The notes: generated by a model from the letters alone, not told the origin. Shown: positions 53,605 through 63,554, counted from the stretch's first letter. The stretch is 64,000 nt of DNA from CAWAMD01 sp963783045 (GCA_963783045.1 CAWAMD010000002.1:124001-188000), one strand, 5' to 3'. Translations and numbers: made by a program.

Positions 53605-54237
53605 TCAGGGGGTGGGGGCGGCCCAGGCGCGCTCCTCGGTGCGGCCGGCGCGGACGACCACCGCGGTCCCCGCGGCGCGCCAGCGTGCGACGACCCCGTC
53701 GGCCCAGCGCAACGTGTCCGCGTGGAGGCCCACGCCGGCGCGGTCGAGCACGACCACCTGCGGGTGGACCGCCTGACAGGTGAGCCAGGCGAGCACGAGC
53801 CGCTCGCCACCGGACAGCAGCCCGGCCGGGTCGCTCCCCCGGCCGGCGAGCAGCGGCGCGTCCGCGAGCAGCCGTGCCGCGTCCCGTCGGCCGGCGACGG
53901 CGGCGAGGTGGTCGAGCACCGACACGTCGGCGGCCACCGGGGCCCCGTGGACGGCCGCGAGCCCCCGGCGGACGCGACGGGCCGCGCCGAGTCGGTGCAG
54001 ACGCCGTCCATTCACGACGATCCGGTGCCGCGGGCGCAGCCGCCGGCGCAGCGACCCGGGGCCCTCGAGCAGCGCAGCGACGACCGACGGCCCGTCGTCG
54101 TCGCCGAGGAGGACGGCATCGCCCGGTGCCAGCGTGAGGTGCCGGGACGTGCCGCCGGGCAGGGCCAGTCGGGCGTCGAGCACCACGGCCTCGTCGCCGC
54201 GACGCCGCCAGCTCGCGCCTCCGCCCCCGCGGGTCAC
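53605..54237 (-). CDS. Degenerate LivF-like ABC ATPase
   Basis: A 210-residue ABC ATPase-like protein. It lacks a usable Walker A (LLGDDDGPS at about residues 43-51) and has VVVLDRAG instead of the usual LDEPx (no catalytic glutamate). It does keep a good ABC signature, LLSGGERL near residues 138-145. GTG 54237 overlaps the upstream stop (GTGA). In the complex, its signature would complete the ATP site of the fused partner, leaving one working site. It is the last gene of a Liv-type operon. Confidence 0.8.
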   Translation of the reverse strand: MTRGGGGASWRRRGDEAVVLDARLALPGGTSRHLTLAPGDAVLLGDDDGPSVVAALLEGPGSLRRRLRPRHRIVVNGRRLHRLGAARRVRRGLAAVHGAPVAADVSVLDHLAAVAGRRDAARLLADAPLLAGRGSDPAGLLSGGERLVLAWLTCQAVHPQVVVLDRAGVGLHADTLRWADGVVARWRAAGTAVVVRAGRTEERAWAAPTP

Positions 54238-55796
54238 GCGCTCACCTCCCCGAGCGCCACCGCCCGGTCGACCGCGGCGACGACCTCGGGGCGATGGTCG
54301 ACGAGCAGGACGGCCGCGCCGCCGGCGGCCAGCCCGCGACAGAACGCCCCGAGCACGGCGGGGGGCACCGCGGGCTCGTCGAGCAGGGCGACGGCCGGCC
54401 GTCGGCTCGCGAGCAGCAGCAGCTGGGCGCCGGCCGGGTGATCGGCCTCGTCACCGAGCAGCTGCCTCGCCCACGCGACGGCGGCGGTCGCGGCGGGACC
54501 GTCGGCCGCCACCTGCAGCGCGTCGTCGACCGGTACCCCGGGGTCCTGCTGCCAGGTCCGGGCGATCCCCACCCGGGCCCGGCGGGCGGCGCCGGAGGGC
54601 GGCGGCGCGCCGTCGAGCGTGACGATGCCGCCGTCCGGCAGCTGCCCCGCGACCTGCGCGAGCAGGGTGGACTTCCCGGCGCCGTTCGGTCCGATCAGCG
54701 CGACGACCTCCCCGGGCGCGACCGCGAGGTCGAGGGGTCCGGCCGGCAGCCGGGCGCCGGTGACCGTCAGCCGACGTGCGCCGTGCGCCGGAGCGGGCGG
54801 CTCGAGATCGTCGCGGCACCCGTCGCGGCGCCCGTCGCGGTGACGGGCGGCGCGGGCGCGGTCGGCGGCCTCCGTGGCGAGCGGCGGGAGGAGTGGACGC
54901 CCCCGTCGCCACGCCAGGACGGCGATCCCCACGACCCCCATGACCAGCAGCGGCGGCGCGTCACCGACCACCGGTGCGCGCGGCACGATGACGGACGGCC
55001 CCCACACGAACAGCGTGCCGACGAGAGGGCCGAGCATCGGCCACCCGCCGACGAGGACGGCCAGCGCCAGGGCCGCCGACAGCCCGAGCCCGTAGGCGCC
55101 GGGGGCCACCGACCCGCTCAGGGCGGCCGCCACTGCCCCGCCGGCGCCCAGCACGGCACCGCCGACGGCGCCGCCCACCGCCGCGTCCCAGGCCGGCCGG
55201 CGGCCGAGCGTGGCGGCGACCCAGGGCGCCCGGGCGGCGACGGCCGCGGCGGCCAGCCGACGGCTGCGACCGGCCATCCGGACGGACACGACGGCGACGG
55301 CGAGGAGCAGCAGTGCCACGGCGAGGTCGCTGCGGTCATGTGGCGTCAGCAGCGGGACGGCGTAGAACCCGGCCGGACCGCCGGCGGCCGACCAGGCCGC
55401 GAGCAGGGCCACGATCGCCGCCGAGATGGCCAGCGAGGTCAGCGCCCCGAGCGTGCGGCCGACCCGCCCTCCGACGGCGGCGGACACGCCGCCGACGAGG
55501 GCACCGGCCGCCGCCCCGATCGCCACCCCGACGATCGCAGGGAGGCCGACGAGGCCCGCCGTGACCCCGCCGGCGTAGGCGCCGGCGCCGGCCGCAGCGC
55601 CCGTCGTCAGGTCGAGCAGCCCGATCCGGCCGAGCGTGACCCAGGCTCCGGTCACGAGCAGCGCGAACGCGACGAGCCGGCTGGCACCGAGCACGACGGT
55701 GAGCGGCGACCACCCGATCACGGCCACGCAGGCCGCCGCGGCGAGCAGCGCCCCGATCCACACGGTCGGACGACCCGTCACCACACCCGCCCCCAT
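54234..55796 (-). CDS. LivM permease-LivG ATPase fusion
   Basis: A 520-residue fusion. Residues 1 to about 310 are about nine membrane helices resembling LivM. Residues about 345-520 are an ABC ATPase with intact Walker A (IGPNGAGKST near 368-378) and Walker B (VALLDEPA). Its signature region reads AGAQLLLLASRRP and lacks LSGGQ. The ATG at 55794-55796 has AGGAG upstream; a GTG at 55781 (GTGA overlap with livH) is the alternative. It pairs with the LivF-like subunit to give one composite ATP site. Together with LivH it forms the channel. Confidence 0.82.
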   Translation of the reverse strand: MGAGVVTGRPTVWIGALLAAAACVAVIGWSPLTVVLGASRLVAFALLVTGAWVTLGRIGLLDLTTGAAAGAGAYAGGVTAGLVGLPAIVGVAIGAAAGALVGGVSAAVGGRVGRTLGALTSLAISAAIVALLAAWSAAGGPAGFYAVPLLTPHDRSDLAVALLLLAVAVVSVRMAGRSRRLAAAAVAARAPWVAATLGRRPAWDAAVGGAVGGAVLGAGGAVAAALSGSVAPGAYGLGLSAALALAVLVGGWPMLGPLVGTLFVWGPSVIVPRAPVVGDAPPLLVMGVVGIAVLAWRRGRPLLPPLATEAADRARAARHRDGRRDGCRDDLEPPAPAHGARRLTVTGARLPAGPLDLAVAPGEVVALIGPNGAGKSTLLAQVAGQLPDGGIVTLDGAPPPSGAARRARVGIARTWQQDPGVPVDDALQVAADGPAATAAVAWARQLLGDEADHPAGAQLLLLASRRPAVALLDEPAVPPAVLGAFCRGLAAGGAAVLLVDHRPEVVAAVDRAVALGEVSA

Positions 55797-56653
55797 GCGC
55801 GCTCCTGCTCGCTGCCCCGCACGACGAGGACGGCGACGACGAGCACGGCCACGGCCACGTCCCCGCCGGCCTGCGGCCACACGGCCTGCGCCGCGGCCTC
55901 GGCGAGACCGATGAGCAGGCCGCCCGGCACCGCCCAGGCCGGGTCGCCGCGCCCGAGCAGCGCCGCGGCGGCCACCCCCCGGATCGTGAACGCCGGCCCC
56001 TGCCCGGGGCCGACGAAGGTGATCGGCGCGATCAGCAGCCCGGCCAGCACGGCGGCGACGCCGCCGACCGCCAGCGCCGCCGTCCGGGTCGAGGCCGGGT
56101 CGACGCCGGCCCGGATCGCCGCGTCGGGGCTGCTGCCGACGAGCCGGATGCGCCGCCCCCAGCCGGTGTGGCGCACCGCGATGGCCAGCAGCAGCGCCGC
56201 CGGCAGCCCGACGAGCGCGGCCGCCACGACCGGCCCGTCGACGTGCACGCCGGCGAGCTCGATACCGCCCACGGGCAGCAGCGTCCGGGCCCGCAGCGTG
56301 CGGGCGCCGAGCAGCCGGGCGGTGCCGGCGTCGACGATGGCTGCGGCGACCACGAGGCCGACGAGCCACGGCAGTCCTCGCGGCAGCCGCCCGAGGACGA
56401 GCGGCTGCAGCGCCGCGGAGAGCAGCGCCCCGAGCGCGAGCCCGGCGGCGACGGCCACGCCCGGCGGCCACCCGAGGGCCGCCACGACCCCGAGCAGGAG
56501 CCGCAGGAGCACGCCGGCGACGAGGACCTGTCCCACGGCCAGGTGCAGGGTGCGGGTGGCGAGCGCGACCGTGCTCACGGCCGCGCCCACGAGCGCGTAG
56601 GCGGCGCCGAGCGCCACGCCGGCCGCGATCACCACGCCGATGTCGATGCTCAT
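55778..56653 (-). CDS. Branched-chain amino-acid-type ABC permease (LivH-like)
   Basis: A 291-residue permease with about eight helices, including the family block SPDAAIRAGVDPASTRTAAL between helices. The ATG at 56653 overlaps the binding-protein stop. It overlaps the fused permease/ATPase gene by 19 bases. It forms half of the channel with the LivM part. Confidence 0.85.
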   Translation of the reverse strand: MSIDIGVVIAAGVALGAAYALVGAAVSTVALATRTLHLAVGQVLVAGVLLRLLLGVVAALGWPPGVAVAAGLALGALLSAALQPLVLGRLPRGLPWLVGLVVAAAIVDAGTARLLGARTLRARTLLPVGGIELAGVHVDGPVVAAALVGLPAALLLAIAVRHTGWGRRIRLVGSSPDAAIRAGVDPASTRTAALAVGGVAAVLAGLLIAPITFVGPGQGPAFTIRGVAAAALLGRGDPAWAVPGGLLIGLAEAAAQAVWPQAGGDVAVAVLVVAVLVVRGSEQERAWGRVW

Positions 56654-58041
56654 CCGTCCCCCGTGCCGGCGGTCCCCTCGCCGGGCCGCCCGACCGGGCC
56701 GGGCGGGGGCAGCGGCGTCTGGTAGGTGGGTGGATTCTGCCGGCGGGCACCGAGCATGCGCGTGATCATCGGCCCGGCGGGCCCGTTCAGGACCTCGGGC
56801 GGCAGGTAGTCGGCGTCGACCTGGTAGCGCCAGAAGGTGCGCTGCTGCGCCGCGTCGAGCCGCGGGTCGACGTCGAAGACGGTCGCGTAGTGATGGAATC
56901 GGGCCACGTACAGGTCGGACGGGCTCCAGGCCTCCCGGTCGTCGAGCCGGTAGGTCCGCAGCAGCCCGTCGAAGGTGACACCGGTGAGCGCCCGCGAGAC
57001 GGCGTCGGGGACCCGGCTGCCGGCCTGGCGCACCGCCGCGGCCACGAGCCCGACGGCGTCGGAGGCGGCGATCGCGACGACCGGCACGTCGAGCACCAGC
57101 GTGTCGAGCTGCGGCAGGGCACTCATCCCGTTCGCGGCGTAGTAGCGCAGCATCCAGGTCATCATCCGCGGCCCGAACCAGTCCTCACGGAAGGGGAAGG
57201 CCAGCACCACCCCCTCGGACGCGTCGCCCGCGAGACTCCGGTACTCGGCGACGAACGAGCTGGCCGGCACGGCGAGCTGCACGTCCCAACCCTGGTCGCG
57301 GACGGCGAGGGTCGCCCGGGCCGCGGTCGGCGGCGGCCCCCACAGCACGACCGCCTGGGCGTCGGGGGCGTCCCGGCGCAGCGCCGCGACCGACGGGCCG
57401 AGCCGTCCGGCGTCGCCGGCGGCCTCGACCGTGGCCTGCACGGTGACCCCGCCGGCGCGCAGCCCGTCGAGCAGTGCGTCGCGGACGGTGACGCCCTCGA
57501 CCGGGTCGGCGAGGAGGACGGCCACCCGGTCGATGTGCCGGACGGCGTGGAACCAGTGTCCGAGCGTCTCACCCTGCGCCCGGGCCGAGGGGATCGTGCG
57601 CACCACGAGCGTGTCGGCCCGGTCGAGGTTGCCGCCGAAGGCGGTCGCGAGCAGCGCCGGTACGTCGCGGCGGCTCAGGGGGCTGCGGGGGCCGAGCAGG
57701 ATGCCGGGTGCCTCGGGGCCGATGACGGCGGTGACCCGGGACCGCTCGGCGAGATCGGCCAGCTCGCCCGGCAGGTCGACGAGGTCGGCGTCATCAGTCA
57801 GGACCAGCTCGACGTCCCTGCCCAGCAGGCCGCCCTCGTCGTTGAGCTGCTCGACCGCCAGCCGGACGCCGTTCGCGACCTCCTGCCCGAGGTAGGCGCG
57901 CGGTCCGGTCAGCGGGGCCACGACCCCGATGCGGACGTGATCGGGGGGGCCCGTCCCGCAGGCGCCCGCGAGGACGGCGAGAACGGTCAGCAGCGCCGCC
58001 ACACGCCATCGGAACGCGGCGGACCATGCGGGAGCCATCAC
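56650..58041 (-). CDS. Liv-type solute-binding lipoprotein
   Basis: A 463-residue family 6 binding protein. The signal peptide ends in lipobox LAGAC. The binding core opens VRIGVVAPLTGPRAYLGQEV and later has GVRLAVEQLNDEGGLLGRDV. Members bind branched-chain or other amino acids or small amides; the substrate is not known. It leads the four-gene operon, each gene overlapping the next. A double ATG (58041 and 58038) allows either start. The last 20 residues are Pro/Gly-rich. Confidence 0.85.
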   Translation of the reverse strand: MMAPAWSAAFRWRVAALLTVLAVLAGACGTGPPDHVRIGVVAPLTGPRAYLGQEVANGVRLAVEQLNDEGGLLGRDVELVLTDDADLVDLPGELADLAERSRVTAVIGPEAPGILLGPRSPLSRRDVPALLATAFGGNLDRADTLVVRTIPSARAQGETLGHWFHAVRHIDRVAVLLADPVEGVTVRDALLDGLRAGGVTVQATVEAAGDAGRLGPSVAALRRDAPDAQAVVLWGPPPTAARATLAVRDQGWDVQLAVPASSFVAEYRSLAGDASEGVVLAFPFREDWFGPRMMTWMLRYYAANGMSALPQLDTLVLDVPVVAIAASDAVGLVAAAVRQAGSRVPDAVSRALTGVTFDGLLRTYRLDDREAWSPSDLYVARFHHYATVFDVDPRLDAAQQRTFWRYQVDADYLPPEVLNGPAGPMITRMLGARRQNPPTYQTPLPPPGPVGRPGEGTAGTGDG

Positions 58042-58072
58042 GCCCGCAGCCTAGTGGTCGCGTCGGAGGCCC

Positions 58073-58837
58073 TCAGGCGGCCTGCTGCTCGTAGGTGCCT
58101 GGCGGCTCGCTCTTCACCAGCGTCGCCCGCACGACCAGTCGGCGTGCCGCGGAGCCCTTCGGGTGGCAGCTGGTCAGCGTCAGCGACGGGGTCTCGGTCG
58201 GCTGGATGACGCTCCAGTCGGTCGGCATGACGACGTGCGGGTTCGCGTCCCAGCCCGGCGGTGGCTCCGACACGACGTACTGGTAGTCCCCGACCGGTGT
58301 GGACAGCCAGATGACGTCGCCGGGCGCGAGCTTGTCGATCTGGTTGAAGGGGTGCCCGTAGGTCGTGCGGTGGCCGGCGATCGCGACGTTGCCGGGCTGG
58401 CCGGGCAGCGGCGTGTCCGGGTAGTGGCCGGCGCCGGCACGAAGCGCGGCTGGTGAGGTGCCCTCCACGACCACCGTCGACAGCCCGATCGTCGGGATGC
58501 TGATCTTCGTCAGCGGCTTGCCGGTCTGGTGCTGCACCGACTGCTGCCAGTCGCCGAACGTCTCCGCCTGGATGTCCGCGAACTGGTTCTGCAGCCGGCC
58601 CTGGACGACGTTCTGTGTGTACATGTCGGTGAAGAACGGGTACGCGAACATCCCGGCGCCGGCGAGGAAGAGCACGGCGGTCAGCGCCGAGAGCAGCGTC
58701 CGTCCGATCGGCCGGCTGCGCAGGGACGTGAGCAGGAACCCGCTGGCGGTCGCACGCCGCGAGCCCGGGGCGGCGTCGTCGGGCAGGTCGAAGGTGAACC
58801 CGTCCGATACCTCGCGTCCTGGCTCCTGGTGGTCCAT
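58073..58837 (-). CDS. Class E sortase
   Basis: A 254-residue sortase. A membrane helix lies near residues 46-66 and the catalytic domain follows. It has His156 in IAGHRTTYG, Cys224 in TLTSCHPKG and Arg about 8 residues later in RRLVVRA. These are the sortase triad. Class E enzymes join LAxTG-type surface proteins to the cell wall. ATG 58835-58837 has GAGGAG at a distance of about 10 bases. It is convergent with no direct operon partner here. Confidence 0.85.
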   Translation of the reverse strand: MDHQEPGREVSDGFTFDLPDDAAPGSRRATASGFLLTSLRSRPIGRTLLSALTAVLFLAGAGMFAYPFFTDMYTQNVVQGRLQNQFADIQAETFGDWQQSVQHQTGKPLTKISIPTIGLSTVVVEGTSPAALRAGAGHYPDTPLPGQPGNVAIAGHRTTYGHPFNQIDKLAPGDVIWLSTPVGDYQYVVSEPPPGWDANPHVVMPTDWSVIQPTETPSLTLTSCHPKGSAARRLVVRATLVKSEPPGTYEQQAA

Positions 58838-58955
58838 TGCGTACAGCTCCTCGGGCTTGAGTCCGCGCGCCGGGCGGCCGATATCTCCAACGAGGCAGCC
58901 GGCGCGAGGTTGCGTTTCGCGTCGCCCACCACGCGTGAACCCGGGAAGGTCGCCT

Positions 58956-60035
58956 GTGTCGTACCGCGAGGACGCGGTCCCGTACGGACCGCACGATAGC
59001 GACGTCGCCGCGCCGGCCGCCCGACCGGCCGGCCGCCTCCCCGACCCACGTGAGCGGGCCGGGATGCTCGCGGCGATGGTCGACAACATCGGTCGGGTCG
59101 TCACCGGCAAGCGCGCGGTGGTCGAGCTCGCGGTGGTCGCCCTCGCCTCCGGCGGCCACCTGCTCGTCGAGGACGTGCCCGGCGTCGGCAAGACCGTGCT
59201 GGCCCGGGCGCTCGCCCGCTCCATCGACGGGGCGTTCTCGCGGATCCAGGGTGCGCCCGACCTCCTGCCGGCCGACGTGACGGGATCGAGCGTCTACGAC
59301 CAGCGCCACGAGCAGTTCCGCTTCGTGCCCGGGCCGCTGTTCGCGAACGTGGTGCTCGTCGACGAGCTGAACCGCACGACGCCCCGCAGCCAGGCGGCGC
59401 TCCTCGAGGCCATGGAGGAGGCGCAGGTGTCCGTGGACGGCACGAGCCACCGCCTGCCCCACCCGCACTTCGTGATCGCGACGCAGAACCCGCTCGAGCA
59501 CGTGGGCACGTTCCCGCTGCCCGAGTCGCAGCTCGACCGCTTCGCCATGTCGACCGCGATCGGCTACCCGACCCGCGACGAGGAGCAGGCGGTGATCCGG
59601 GCGCAGGTCCGCCGCCACCCCCTCGACGCCCTGCAGCCCGTGCTGACCACCGAGCAGATCGTCGGCCTGCGCGACGCCGTCCGTGAGGTCCCGGTCGCCG
59701 ACGAGGTGATCGCCTACGCGGTCGCCCTCGTCGACGGCACCCGCGCCCACCCGGACGTGGCGCTCGGCGCCTCCCCGCGCGCCGCCATCCAGCTCGTCCA
59801 CGCGGCCCAGGCGCTCGCCGCCCTGCGGGGCCGCGACTTCGTGCTGCCCGACGACGTCAAGCGGCTCGCGCCGGCCGTGCTCGCGCACCGGCTGGTCCTG
59901 CAGCGCGGCAGCAACGGTGCCCGGCGCGACGCCGGCATCGGGACCCGCCCGGACGGCGCCGACGGGCCGCTCGGCGACGGGGCGCGGGTCGTCGCGGACC
60001 TGCTGCACACGGTGCCGGTCACCGCGGCCGCATGA
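58956..60035 (+). CDS. MoxR-type AAA+ ATPase
   Basis: A 359-residue MoxR ATPase. Walker A EDVPGVGKTVLARALA, Walker B VVLVDELNRTTP and sensor block ATQNPLEHVGTFPLPE are present. It begins at GTG 58956 with GGGAAGG upstream; the conserved domain begins near residue 35. It is the first of a MoxR-DUF58-transglutaminase operon common in actinobacteria. Each gene overlaps the next by 4 bases. This is a different type from the MoxR at 1417. Confidence 0.9.
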   Translation: MSYREDAVPYGPHDSDVAAPAARPAGRLPDPRERAGMLAAMVDNIGRVVTGKRAVVELAVVALASGGHLLVEDVPGVGKTVLARALARSIDGAFSRIQGAPDLLPADVTGSSVYDQRHEQFRFVPGPLFANVVLVDELNRTTPRSQAALLEAMEEAQVSVDGTSHRLPHPHFVIATQNPLEHVGTFPLPESQLDRFAMSTAIGYPTRDEEQAVIRAQVRRHPLDALQPVLTTEQIVGLRDAVREVPVADEVIAYAVALVDGTRAHPDVALGASPRAAIQLVHAAQALAALRGRDFVLPDDVKRLAPAVLAHRLVLQRGSNGARRDAGIGTRPDGADGPLGDGARVVADLLHTVPVTAAA

Positions 60036-61156
60036 GCGCCGGGCAGGCGCCGCCGGCGGGGCGCGCAGGACGGGACGACGCCGGCTCGGTGTCCCTCGTT
60101 CGCCGCCGGACGAGGCCGACACGCCGGTCGTGGCTGCTCCTGCTGCTCGCCGGGCTGCTGTACGCGGCCGGGTCGAACGCGTCCGCGGGGTGGGTGATCG
60201 TGCTGGCCGCCCTCGCGCTCGGGGCCGTGCCGTGGGCGTGGGTGTCGGCACGGTGGGCGGCCCGCACGGTGCAGGTGCGGCGTGTGCTGCCGAGCCGCGT
60301 CACGGCCGGCCGGCCCGTGTCGGCGCGGCTCGAGATCAGCGCACGGACGCCTGCGATGGCGGTCGTCGAGGACGACCTCCTCGGGGCGGCCGGGGTGGCG
60401 GGCGGGCTCAAGGACACCGCCACGCTGCACACCGAGGTGACGCTGCGCCGCGGCGTGCTGGTGGAGGGCGAGGTCCGCGTGCTTCTGGCCGATCCCTTCG
60501 GTCTCGTCGAGGTGCTCGTCGCCGCGACCGTGCCCACGTTCGTCGAGGTGCTGCCCGACGTCCCCCTGCTGGACGGCGGGCGGCCGGCGGCGGCCTGGGC
60601 GCTCGAGGCGGGCGAGGAGGCGACGCGCCCCGGCCACGGGACCGAGCTCGTCGGGGTGCGCGAGTACCGGCACGGGGACCCGGTCCACGCGATCCACTGG
60701 CGTGCCACCGCCCGGCAGGGACAGCCGATCGTCCGGGAGCTCGCGGAGCCTGCCCGGCCGCGGGTGCGGGTCGAGCTCGGCACCGGCCCCTGGGAGCAGG
60801 ACGCGCTCGACCGTGCTGCCGAGCTCGCCGCCGCCGTCGCGTCCGACGCGGTCCGTCACGGCGCCGTCGCGTCGGTCGCCGCCGACGGCGACGCCTACGG
60901 CTGGGGGCCGCTGGCCCATCGACTGCTGGCGCTGCTGCCGCCGCACCCGGGGGCGCCGGCGCGACCGCTCGCGCCCGTGCCGCCGGCCGACGCGGAGGTC
61001 GTGGTGGCGCTCACCGGGGTCACCCTCGGCGTGTCGGTCCGGATCATCGCCGGTGAGACCAGCCGCGACCTCGGGGTGCTGCCCGTCGACGGTGACGGCA
61101 CGCCGGCCGTCGCCGACTGGCTGGCGATGCGCCGCGCGTGGCCGTCGTCGCGATGA
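60032..61156 (+). CDS. DUF58 protein
   Basis: A 374-residue protein with two membrane helices near residues 34-52 and 55-75. The DUF58 motif GTELVGVREYRHGDPVHAIHWRATA lies near residues 200-225. The domain resembles VWA folds. ATG 60032 overlaps the MoxR stop. It is thought to be the partner of MoxR in membrane or envelope processes. Confidence 0.9.
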   Translation: MSAGQAPPAGRAGRDDAGSVSLVRRRTRPTRRSWLLLLLAGLLYAAGSNASAGWVIVLAALALGAVPWAWVSARWAARTVQVRRVLPSRVTAGRPVSARLEISARTPAMAVVEDDLLGAAGVAGGLKDTATLHTEVTLRRGVLVEGEVRVLLADPFGLVEVLVAATVPTFVEVLPDVPLLDGGRPAAAWALEAGEEATRPGHGTELVGVREYRHGDPVHAIHWRATARQGQPIVRELAEPARPRVRVELGTGPWEQDALDRAAELAAAVASDAVRHGAVASVAADGDAYGWGPLAHRLLALLPPHPGAPARPLAPVPPADAEVVVALTGVTLGVSVRIIAGETSRDLGVLPVDGDGTPAVADWLAMRRAWPSSR

Positions 61157-63411
61157 GGGTCCTCGACGCGATCGCGAACGCGAACCGGACGAAGCGTCCG
61201 GAGGATTCCGTCGCGCTGCGGGCGACGACGCTCGGCAGCGTCCTCACCGCCGTGCTGGGGGCCTGGACGGCCGGCGCGGCGCCGCCCGGGGACGCCGCGC
61301 TGGCGCTCGCGCTGCTGCCGGTCGGCGCCTGGCTCTCCCACCGCCGGCGTCGGCACGACAACCTGCTGCTCAAGCTCGGGCTGACCGCCGGCGCGCTGCT
61401 CGCACTGTGGCGGTTCTTCTCCGCGGTCAGCGTCTCGGTGACCATCGACGACACCCGGACGCCGCTGGCCGCGCTGTTCCTCGCGGTGCAGGTCCTGCAC
61501 GGGTTCGACCTGCCGCAGCGTCGGGACCTCGGGTTCACGCTCGCGTCGTCGCTGGCGCTGATCGCACTGGCGGGCGTCAGCACGCACGCCGGTGTCTTCG
61601 GGGCGCTGCTGCTGGTGTACGCCGCGCTGGCGGGGGCGAGCCTCGCGGGCCTGCAGCGCTCCGGAGCCCGCGAGCGCGCCGACGCGCGGGTGAGCTCCGA
61701 GGGGCTCGAGCGGTTCGACGGCGCCGATCCGGAGGCCGAGCGGCTGCTGCTCGCCCACCGCGCCCGCACGCTGGCGACCTCCGTCGCCGAGACGGGGGCG
61801 GGCCTGCTGCGTGCGGCCGGCCCCGTCTTCCTCGCGGGGACGCTCGTCTTCCTGCTGCTGCCACGGTCGGAGCGCGGGGCCGTCGGCACGCTGCCGTTCC
61901 ACGGCTTCCCGTCCGTCTCGCTCGCGAGCAGCCGGGTGCACAACCCCGGTCTGGAGGATGGCGGCGAGCTCGACGGCGACCACGCGAGCGGCCCCCCGGC
62001 CGCGTTCAACCCCACGGCCTACTTCGGGTTCGCCGAGTACGTGGACCTGCGCAGCGTCGGCGAGCTGGCGCACGAGCCGGTGCTCCGCGTCCGCGCCGAT
62101 CGTCCGCGCCTGTGGCGCGGGATGGTGTTCGACACCTACGACGGTCAGGGATGGAGCCGGTCCGACACCGTGGAGCCGCGCCCGACCTACGGCATCCCCG
62201 TCCAGCTCGGTCCGCAGACCACGGCCCGTGAGCTGGGGCGCCCCCCGTCGCTCGTCCCCACCGAGCGGCTCGTGCAGACCTTCGAGATCCTCCACGACAC
62301 GCCCAACCTCGTGTTCGGCGCGGCCGAGGCGCGCGAGATCTACCTCTCCGCCGGGGCAGCGACCCGCTGGCCGGACGGCACGATCACCACCTCCGGGGTC
62401 CAGGACGCCGGCACGGTGTACTCGGTGGTCTCCGAGGTCGTCACCGCGCCCCGGCAGGACCTGCGCGACGCGTCGGGGCCGGTGCCGGCGTCGCTCGTGC
62501 CCGCCTACGTCCAGCTGCCCGCCACCGTTCCCGAGCGGGTCCGCGAGCTCGCCCGCCGGCTGACCGACCGCGCCCCGACGAACTACACGAAGGCCGAGGC
62601 GGTCGAGCGCTGGATCGGCGCGAACACCCGCTACACGCTGCATGCGCCGCCGCCTGCCGACGGGGGCGATGTCGCCGACCACTTCCTCTTCGAGACCCGC
62701 GCCGGCTGGTGCGAGCCCATCGCCACCGCGATGGTGGTGATGCTGCGCAGCGTCGGGGTGCCGGCGCGGTTCGCGACCGGGTTCCAGCCGGGGCGACGGA
62801 ACCCGATCACCGGCGTGTGGGACGTGACCATGGCCGACGCGCACGCCTGGGTCGAGGTGTGGGTGCCCCGCTACGGATGGATGCCGTTCGACCCGACCGG
62901 AGCCGTCCCGGCGGCCGTGGACCCGGAGGTCCATGCGACCCGCGTGCCGCTGCTCGAGGTCACGTCGTGGGCGGGCCGTCACGTGGCGGCGCTGGTGCCG
63001 CCGGCAGTGCGCCGTGCCGTGCTGGCCGTCGGCCGATCGCTCGTCGCGGCGCCCTGGCGTCTCGCCCTGCTGCTGCTCATCGCTGCGGCGGGGGTGGTGA
63101 CTCTGCACCGTCGGCGCCGGCGGCGACCTCCGCCCCGTTCCGCCTTCGAGCGACTCGAGCGCCTGCTGAGCGCCCACGGCGTCCCTCGCCGGTCGTGGCA
63201 GACCCCCCGCGAGTACGTCGCCGAGGTCCGCGACCGCCTCCCCGAGGTGCCCGGCGACGCTCTGAGGATCCTCCGCGAGGCGGAGGAACAGCGACGGTAC
63301 GCGGGCGCTGCCGACGTGGACGATCCGATGGCCCTCGCGGCCCTCGCGGATGTCACCCGGTGCCTCGCCGACGCCGGGCGCAGAGCGAGCGTCCCCGTGC
63401 GGTCCGACTAG
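61153..63411 (+). CDS. Transglutaminase-domain membrane protein
   Basis: A 752-residue protein. The N-terminal part has about six helices (residues about 15-240). The large extracytoplasmic part contains a transglutaminase triad: cysteine in FETRAGWCEPIATAMVVM, histidine in ADAHAWVEVWVP and aspartate in PFDPTGAV. A further helix is near residues 615-635, followed by a cytoplasmic tail of DUF4129 type (FERLERLLSAHGV then WQTPREYVAEV). ATG 61153 overlaps the DUF58 stop (ATGA). It is the third gene of the MoxR operon. Its substrate is unknown. Confidence 0.9.
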   Translation: MRVLDAIANANRTKRPEDSVALRATTLGSVLTAVLGAWTAGAAPPGDAALALALLPVGAWLSHRRRRHDNLLLKLGLTAGALLALWRFFSAVSVSVTIDDTRTPLAALFLAVQVLHGFDLPQRRDLGFTLASSLALIALAGVSTHAGVFGALLLVYAALAGASLAGLQRSGARERADARVSSEGLERFDGADPEAERLLLAHRARTLATSVAETGAGLLRAAGPVFLAGTLVFLLLPRSERGAVGTLPFHGFPSVSLASSRVHNPGLEDGGELDGDHASGPPAAFNPTAYFGFAEYVDLRSVGELAHEPVLRVRADRPRLWRGMVFDTYDGQGWSRSDTVEPRPTYGIPVQLGPQTTARELGRPPSLVPTERLVQTFEILHDTPNLVFGAAEAREIYLSAGAATRWPDGTITTSGVQDAGTVYSVVSEVVTAPRQDLRDASGPVPASLVPAYVQLPATVPERVRELARRLTDRAPTNYTKAEAVERWIGANTRYTLHAPPPADGGDVADHFLFETRAGWCEPIATAMVVMLRSVGVPARFATGFQPGRRNPITGVWDVTMADAHAWVEVWVPRYGWMPFDPTGAVPAAVDPEVHATRVPLLEVTSWAGRHVAALVPPAVRRAVLAVGRSLVAAPWRLALLLLIAAAGVVTLHRRRRRRPPPRSAFERLERLLSAHGVPRRSWQTPREYVAEVRDRLPEVPGDALRILREAEEQRRYAGAADVDDPMALAALADVTRCLADAGRRASVPVRSD

Positions 63412-63554
63412 CAACTTCCCAACGGGTCGTGGGCGCGCCGCCACCACGGGAGGGGGCGAGGTCCTCGAATCGCAGATCGGCGACGACTCGGTGCCGCAGT
63501 CGCCCGCAGCGGGCGCCGGACGGCGCATCATGAAGCCGACACGGGGGTTCGGGC

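Noticed and set aside
52044..58837. FN3 protein as a substrate of the nearby class E sortase
   Set aside because: No LAxTG or LPxTG motif is visible before its C-terminal helix.
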